Under the pieces are notes generated by a model. The model worked only from the letters and a program-made list of their open reading frames with translations. It did no database searches and was not told the DNA's origin. From assembly GCA_004352715.1 (NCBI GenBank), contig SCFE01000118.1, positions 215,647 through 279,646 of the forward strand: DNA of 64,000 nt, given 5' to 3'. The first letter of the stretch is position 1; each line of letters begins with the position of its first letter. Both the position numbers and the translations under genes were made by a program. This document shows, one piece after another, positions 58,673-64,000 of the stretch. The DNA is from Hofstenia miamia. Its lineage: Eukaryota > Xenacoelomorpha > Acoela.

Positions 58673-58827
58673 GCTTAAAGAGCGTGCACAAAGGAGAGAA
58701 AGATGGATGGTGTAAAAGTTAATGAAAGTGTATGAGAAGTTACGAACAAGAATTATACTACAAACTATGAGTGGGTTAAGATGGTTGTTTCTTCTTGCTC
58801 AAAAATAAAGAAGTGAAAAAGCAAAAG

Positions 58828-59835
58828 ATGATAAGCAGTAGTAACCTTGAGTACATGATACTGGTGAAGGACACCACTATACAATTGCCTCTAGTAAACA
58901 TGAAAATGGTAAATTCAAGAAAAAAGCAAAGGACTAAAGCCAAAACCCAAAGGACACCCCAAAATCAAACAACCCCAGCAATTGTCAATACATCCCCTGA
59001 GAGTCAAAACTCTCCAACAGAGATAGTCTTGCAGCAAGACAATGAAGGTGCAGCACTGTCGACAATGGAGCTAAGGAAGATAATAGAAGACAATAATAAT
59101 GATAGATGTGAGTTAATATTACAAATTGAAAACTTAACTCAAAGGATGTTTGAGATAGAATTAGCGAATGCTGAAAAAGACAAATGGACCAAAGAAATTA
59201 CGCAAGACACTAGCTCTAGGTTAACAGAGCAGAGGAAAGTCTTCCAGAAACAAATTGAAAAATTAATAGAGGTGAACAAGGAAATAAAAATGCAGAGCAA
59301 GAATCTACAAAAAATGATCACTCAAATGCACGAAGAGAATGTTAACCTGAGAGAAGACAATATTTTAAAGCAACTCCAGATAGATGATTTAAAGGACAAA
59401 ATTCGATTAATGGCACTAATGAACGAGGAAGCAAGAGAAGAAGATCGATTAATGGCACTAATGAACGAGGAAGCAAGAGAAGAAGAGAAAAATAGTGTCA
59501 AGGTGATTAAAAACACAGTAATGCAAGAACCTGAAAAATTAAAGTGGAAGTGTACCAATAGAGGAAGGACAGTCGGAAATATATAGAAATTGTCAGACAG
59601 AAGATGAATTTGTCGAAAAGTTAGTCGTAAACATAACAAAACAAGTAAAAGAGAAATGTGAAAGTACAACAGACATAAAACCAATATACGAAGAAATGAT
59701 ATTATCGGAAGAAGAAGATAGTGAGACACCAGCATGTAAAGCAATACTCCCGAAATTCACGGGGAGAGTTGATAGCTATTCGCCTACATTTAAAGAATGG
59801 ATTCAGATGTTCGAAATGAGCATGAAGGAGAGGAA
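58828..59835 (+). pseudogene. Gypsy-like gag with long coiled coil
   Basis: From ATG at 58828, an S/T/Q/P-rich N-terminus is followed by a long charged coiled coil (about residues 80-230: IIEDNNNDRCELILQIENL, KQIEKLIEVNKEIKMQSKNL). A 14-residue duplication RLMALMNEEAREED / RLMALMNEEAREEE follows. The frame closes at 59586. The next frame continues with TEDEFVEKLVVNITKQVKEK and ILPKFTGRVDSYSPTFKEWI, the PKFTG..FKEWIxMFE pattern of retrotransposon gag. A 1000-base gap begins at 59836. The shift near 59545 may be a mutation or a sequencing error. Confidence 0.65.
59404..59487 (+). repeat. 42-bp in-frame tandem duplication
   Basis: Two copies of a unit beginning CGATTAATGGCACTAATGAA (59404-59445 and 59446-59487) with almost no difference, extending the coiled coil by two heptads. 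Confidence 0.9.
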
Positions 59836-60835
59836 NNNNNNNNNNNNNNNNNNNNNNNNNNNNNNNNNNNNNNNNNNNNNNNNNNNNNNNNNNNNNNNNN
59901 NNNNNNNNNNNNNNNNNNNNNNNNNNNNNNNNNNNNNNNNNNNNNNNNNNNNNNNNNNNNNNNNNNNNNNNNNNNNNNNNNNNNNNNNNNNNNNNNNNNN
60001 NNNNNNNNNNNNNNNNNNNNNNNNNNNNNNNNNNNNNNNNNNNNNNNNNNNNNNNNNNNNNNNNNNNNNNNNNNNNNNNNNNNNNNNNNNNNNNNNNNNN
60101 NNNNNNNNNNNNNNNNNNNNNNNNNNNNNNNNNNNNNNNNNNNNNNNNNNNNNNNNNNNNNNNNNNNNNNNNNNNNNNNNNNNNNNNNNNNNNNNNNNNN
60201 NNNNNNNNNNNNNNNNNNNNNNNNNNNNNNNNNNNNNNNNNNNNNNNNNNNNNNNNNNNNNNNNNNNNNNNNNNNNNNNNNNNNNNNNNNNNNNNNNNNN
60301 NNNNNNNNNNNNNNNNNNNNNNNNNNNNNNNNNNNNNNNNNNNNNNNNNNNNNNNNNNNNNNNNNNNNNNNNNNNNNNNNNNNNNNNNNNNNNNNNNNNN
60401 NNNNNNNNNNNNNNNNNNNNNNNNNNNNNNNNNNNNNNNNNNNNNNNNNNNNNNNNNNNNNNNNNNNNNNNNNNNNNNNNNNNNNNNNNNNNNNNNNNNN
60501 NNNNNNNNNNNNNNNNNNNNNNNNNNNNNNNNNNNNNNNNNNNNNNNNNNNNNNNNNNNNNNNNNNNNNNNNNNNNNNNNNNNNNNNNNNNNNNNNNNNN
60601 NNNNNNNNNNNNNNNNNNNNNNNNNNNNNNNNNNNNNNNNNNNNNNNNNNNNNNNNNNNNNNNNNNNNNNNNNNNNNNNNNNNNNNNNNNNNNNNNNNNN
60701 NNNNNNNNNNNNNNNNNNNNNNNNNNNNNNNNNNNNNNNNNNNNNNNNNNNNNNNNNNNNNNNNNNNNNNNNNNNNNNNNNNNNNNNNNNNNNNNNNNNN
60801 NNNNNNNNNNNNNNNNNNNNNNNNNNNNNNNNNNN
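59836..60835. other. Assembly gap (1000 N)
   Basis: Exactly 1000 Ns, so its true length is probably unknown. It separates the gag-like ORF from an unrelated LINE, and a (TTA)n tract begins right after it. Confidence 1.
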
Positions 60836-60854
60836 TATTATTATTATTATTATT

Positions 60855-62064
60855 GAAGAGAACGGTCGGGTCTCTTGTGCTCTCCGCGATGCTGTAATCA
60901 GCAAGTTATTCGGCGGAATTTACTCCCTCGATGCAGCGGCTCTTTTTATTAAAGATAAAAAGAAAACGCCGCTGCATCATATGTTCGCTAACCTTAACAA
61001 AGATCTCGCCCCTGAGGCTCTGTTACATCTTTTCAAAACTGCGCTCTTTTCTGAAGAAGAAACTCCTACTTTCTCTGATGCGTGTGTTCAGTCCTCTCCA
61101 ACAAATGTCCTCACTGCCGAAACTTCTACTTCTGCATCTCCAGTCACTTCTACCTCGAGGTTTCGTCATTCTCCTACACCACGTCAATATTTATCTTTTA
61201 AGGAAACTTCCCAATCACCAAAACCGAAGTCAAAATCAAATTACNNNNNNNNNNNNNNNNNNNNNNNNNNNNNNNNNNNNNNNNNNNNNNNNNNNNNNNN
61301 NNNNNNNNNNNNNNNNNNNNNNNNNNNNNNNNNNNNNNNNNNNNNNNNNNNNNNNNNNNNNNNNNNNNNNNNNNNNNNNNNNNNNNNNNNNNNNNNNNNN
61401 NNNNNNNNNNNNNNNNNNNNNNNNNNNNNNNNNNNNNNNNNNNNNNNNNNNNNNNNNNNNNNNNNNNNNNNNNNNNNNNNNNNNNNNNNNNNNNNNNNNN
61501 NNNNNNNNNNNNNNNNNNNNNNNNNNNNNNNNNNNNNNNNNNNNNNNNNNNNNNNNNNNNNNNNNNNNNNNNNNNNNNNNNNNNNNNNNNNNNNNNNNNN
61601 NNNNNNNNNNNNNNNNNNNNNNNNNNNNNNNNNNNNNNNNNNNNNNNNNNNNNNNNNNNNNNNNNNNNNNNNNNNNNNNNNNNNNNNNNNNNNNNNNNNN
61701 NNNNNNNNNNNNNNNNNNNNNNNNNNNNNNNNNNNNNNNNNNNNNNNNNNNNNNNNNNNNNNNNNNNNNNNNNNNNNNNNNNNNNNNNNNNNNNNNNNNN
61801 NNNNNNNNNNNNNNNNNNNNNNNNNNNNNNNNNNNNNNNNNNNNNNNNNNNNNNNNNNNNNNNNNNNNNNNNNNNNNNNNNNNNNNNNNGGATGGAATAC
61901 ATCTTTCTCGTCAAGGTCTAGCTCACATGATCCGCAATCTCCAATCCTACTTCAGACCCCACGTAATCTCCAATCCATCTCATCGTCTAGTAAATGTTTC
62001 TTATTCAAAAGTTGTAACTGCTCGTCGCGTCCTTCTCCCGACTCCTTCATATCAATCTAAATGA
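60855..62064 (+). CDS. CR1/L2-like LINE ORF1 with SGNH-hydrolase-type end
   Basis: The frame is open from the TTA repeat: ENGRVSCALRDAVISKLFGG, then LFIKDKKKTPLHHMFANLNK and a Ser/Thr/Pro-rich linker ending at a 645-base gap (61245-61889). After the gap it reads DGIHLSRQGLAHMIRNLQSY, the DxxH block that ends GDSL/SGNH esterase domains found in some LINE ORF1 proteins. The stop TGA at 62062-62064 overlaps the ATG of the next ORF (ATGA). No stop interrupts the visible parts. The start codon is hidden or upstream; ATG 60981 is the first in frame. GC and codon use differ from the AT-rich ORF2 that follows. Confidence 0.7.
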
Positions 62065-62273
62065 AACAGGTACTTTTACTTTTAATTTTGTATATTTTAA
62101 CATACCTTTGTTTAAAAAATGTAGCTATATACTATATACACTCAGACATATCACCTCTCAACTCACAACACACCATCACTAAGCACTACTACATAACAAC
62201 ACTTAAATTCAGTAAGTTCATTTTCTACCAAATCTTCAAGTTTTGCTCTAAAATTATGAGAAAACAAACTTAA
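62061..62273 (+). CDS. LINE ORF2 N-terminal hydrophobic leader
   Basis: ATG at 62061 overlaps the ORF1 stop. The product starts MKQVLLLLILYILTYLCLKN, a strongly hydrophobic signal-like segment, and ends at 62273. The endonuclease/2A frame lies just downstream in another frame. This is therefore probably the true ORF2 start separated from the rest by one or more frameshifts. Confidence 0.5.
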   Translation: MKQVLLLLILYILTYLCLKNVAIYYIHSDISPLNSQHTITKHYYITTLKFSKFIFYQIFKFCSKIMRKQT

Positions 62274-62656
62274 ATTTTCTTAAAATCGTATTTTTAATTC
62301 TTCTTTTAATATACTACGCATATACAGTTAAATTCAATACCTGTATTCCTAATAATCTCGATAAATATTTTTATTTTATAAGATTACTACTCTCAGGAGA
62401 TATTAAACTTAACCCAGGACCAATTTTAGAAGAATCGCAAATAGAAATAAAACTAAAAAATTCCCGCAATAACTATAAATTTGTATATCTCAATGCTAGA
62501 AGTCTAATTTCAAACAGAAATGACTTTCTAAGCTTAATAAATAAGATAGGACAAAACGCAATATTCTTAATTACCGAAACGTGGTTCCAATATGACACTG
62601 ATCCTAAATTGTTTAAACCTGACCGACATTATTATGACATTTTCATAAAAACCGAT
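62252..62656 (+). pseudogene. LINE ORF2: 2A-like motif and start of AP endonuclease
   Basis: Open frame after the TAA near 62249. A hydrophobic stretch FLKIVFLILLLIYYAYTVKF leads to RLLLSGDIKLNPGPILEES. This is a 2A-like sequence (DxExNPGP consensus with K in place of E), NPGP at 62411-62422. The endonuclease begins immediately: YKFVYLNARSLISNRNDFLS, then FLITETWFQYDTD (catalytic E). It stops near 62656. Confidence 0.75.
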
Positions 62657-62676
62657 TAGGTAGAGGTGGCGGACTC

Positions 62677-63138
62677 ATGATATTGGCTCCAAAATGTTTA
62701 AAACCAGTGTGTAAATTAGAATATGAATTAAACCACAAAATATTTGAATCACTTTGGAAAGAAATTATATCATTTGAAAATAAATGTCATAAAAAACTGA
62801 TTAATATCACATGCAATCCAAATAAAAATTATCATATTGACTACCTAAAATTTAAGGCAAATGAAATTTCCGAAATAAGTGATCCCTACTATTCTATAAA
62901 TATATTTGGTGACTTTAATATAAATTATTTTAATAATCTTGAGAAAAAATCGTTAAGAGAATTTTGTGCCACACATGATTTTCGTTGTGTAAATACTGAC
63001 TGTCCAACAAGACAAAACAATTTAATTGACTACTTCCTAACAAATTCAGACTTATTTTTTAAATCCTTAATGTTTGAATCATTCAGTGACCATGCTCTTT
63101 GCACATGTATAAGTAATATACCAATAATTTTAAAATAA
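62677..63138 (+). pseudogene. LINE ORF2: rest of AP endonuclease
   Basis: Continues the endonuclease in a shifted frame: SINIFGDFNINYFNNL (catalytic GDFN), CPTRQNNLIDYFLTNSDLFF, and ESFSDHALCT (the SDH block with catalytic D and H). It ends at TAA 63136-63138. The domain parts are present and in order, with a frame break between halves. Confidence 0.88.
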
Positions 63139-64000
63139 TTTATGCAAGAGATTATCTAAATTATTCAGACGAAATAATGGAAGCACGTTTGAAAAACATC
63201 GTTCAACTATATATACACATTAAAATCTGGATCTTGTATGATTAATTATATCTCAAAAGAAATTTGCAATGTAATTAATAAAGCGGCACCAATTAAGTAC
63301 CGCAAAGTAAACTTAAAGGCGCGAAAATTTGCTTTATCAAATGCCGATGATAATTAAATACGTGAACAAGTAAGCATTAAAAGAAAATTGTTTGAACTCG
63401 CTAAAACAGATCCGACAACAACTATTTGGACAAATTACGAAAAATCAAAGAAGATAATTAAACAATTAAGAAATAAACATCTGCCTTAAAACAGAAAAGG
63501 TTCTAAACTAAGCAATATAAACGAAATATAGCGATATATTCATAAATTTTTGGGAAAAAGTAAAGGACTTTCAACTGACATTAACGAATTAAGTATTGAT
63601 AACAAAATTACAACGGAAAAAACAAGAATAATAGACCATCTAAATGCAACATTTAAGGAACTTGGCAATTTCAATTTTCCCCAATAAAAGAGAAAGACAA
63701 ACATTAATAAATTCCCAGCAAAATCATACTTTTCTTTTAGACTCGTAAATAAATCAACTGCATCCTATAATATTCCAATCTTTATTATTTTCATATCTTT
63801 AGTGAACATCTTCTATTCGCATTTAACCAATGTATTATTGATAATGAATTCCCTGATATATTTAAGAAATCAGACATAAGCCCTATATATAAAAAAGGCG
63901 ATCCTTTAAACGCATAAAATTATAGGCCAATTTGCATTGGCCATCCTTTCAGTAAACTATTTGAAAAATTATTAAATAATCAAATAAATACATATGTGAT
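63139..64000 (+). pseudogene. LINE ORF2: linker and beginning of reverse transcriptase (cut by window end)
   Basis: Degraded frames carry the usual LINE linker (KTDPTTTIWTNYEKSKKIIK, LSTDINELSIDNKIT, IIDHLNATFKELGNF) and then RT motif 0-1: DISPIYKKGDPLNA, NYRPICIGHPFSKLFEKLLN at about 63875-63990. Several in-frame stops. The catalytic palm lies beyond the window. Confidence 0.82.

Noticed and set aside
59696-60904. Frames of 366-400 codons across the 1000-base gap
   Set aside because: They join a gag-like ORF to an unrelated LINE through Ns. No real protein can be inferred.

Overview
This is AT-rich eukaryotic DNA. Genes are split by introns with standard GT-AG borders, there are long (TA)n tracts, and remnants of many transposable element classes are present. 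The bHLH-PAS gene, the aminergic-type receptor exon, and the P-like, Tc1-like, piggyBac-like, Gypsy-like, CR1/L2-like and R2-like elements together point to an invertebrate animal. I cannot name the phylum from sequence alone. Several assembly gaps (runs of N) interrupt repeats, and some are flanked by duplicated sequence that is probably artefactual.

Left third (about 1-21.2 kb, plus strand): one clear host gene, an ARNT/Tango-type bHLH-PAS transcription factor. I can follow it from a start-codon exon at 1250-1296 through the bHLH, PAS-A and PAS-B exons to a terminal exon ending at 21087, with poly(A) signals near 21190. Reading phase is kept at every junction up to the PAS-B end (14195) and again between the last two exons. 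The exon or exons joining them (15-19 kb) are uncertain. Intron 1 carries an internally deleted piggyBac-like element with TTAA target duplications. A few protein-like stretches of unknown identity lie at 16.6-18.2 kb.

Middle (21-47 kb): mostly mobile DNA. It holds pogo/Tigger-like short inverted-repeat elements (21.28-21.80 and 43.55-43.87 kb) and a decayed Gypsy-like retroelement. The RNase H region of that retroelement is split by a 4.27 kb P-like element with a THAP exon, 29-bp inverted repeats and an exact 8-bp duplication. A second Gypsy fragment (integrase) lies in the opposite orientation. A 1.6 kb foldback-type element has arms built from TTCGTA-type motifs and carries a tRNA-like cloverleaf. 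Two direct copies of a TTAA-flanked inverted-repeat element follow. Possible unidentified host exons lie at 38.2-40.7 kb. At 47.06-47.38 kb, on the minus strand, is the last exon of an aminergic-type G-protein-coupled receptor.

Right third (48-64 kb): a CR1-like LINE (ORF1 plus AP endonuclease), truncated against an R2-type reverse transcriptase on the other strand; a complete-length but dead Tc1/mariner element with TA duplications; a field of diverged ~300-bp tandem repeats; a Gypsy-like gag with a long coiled coil; and a second LINE. That LINE has an SGNH-hydrolase-type motif at the end of ORF1, an overlapping ATGA stop/start, and a 2A-like NPGP motif ahead of the endonuclease. It runs off the right edge inside the reverse transcriptase.
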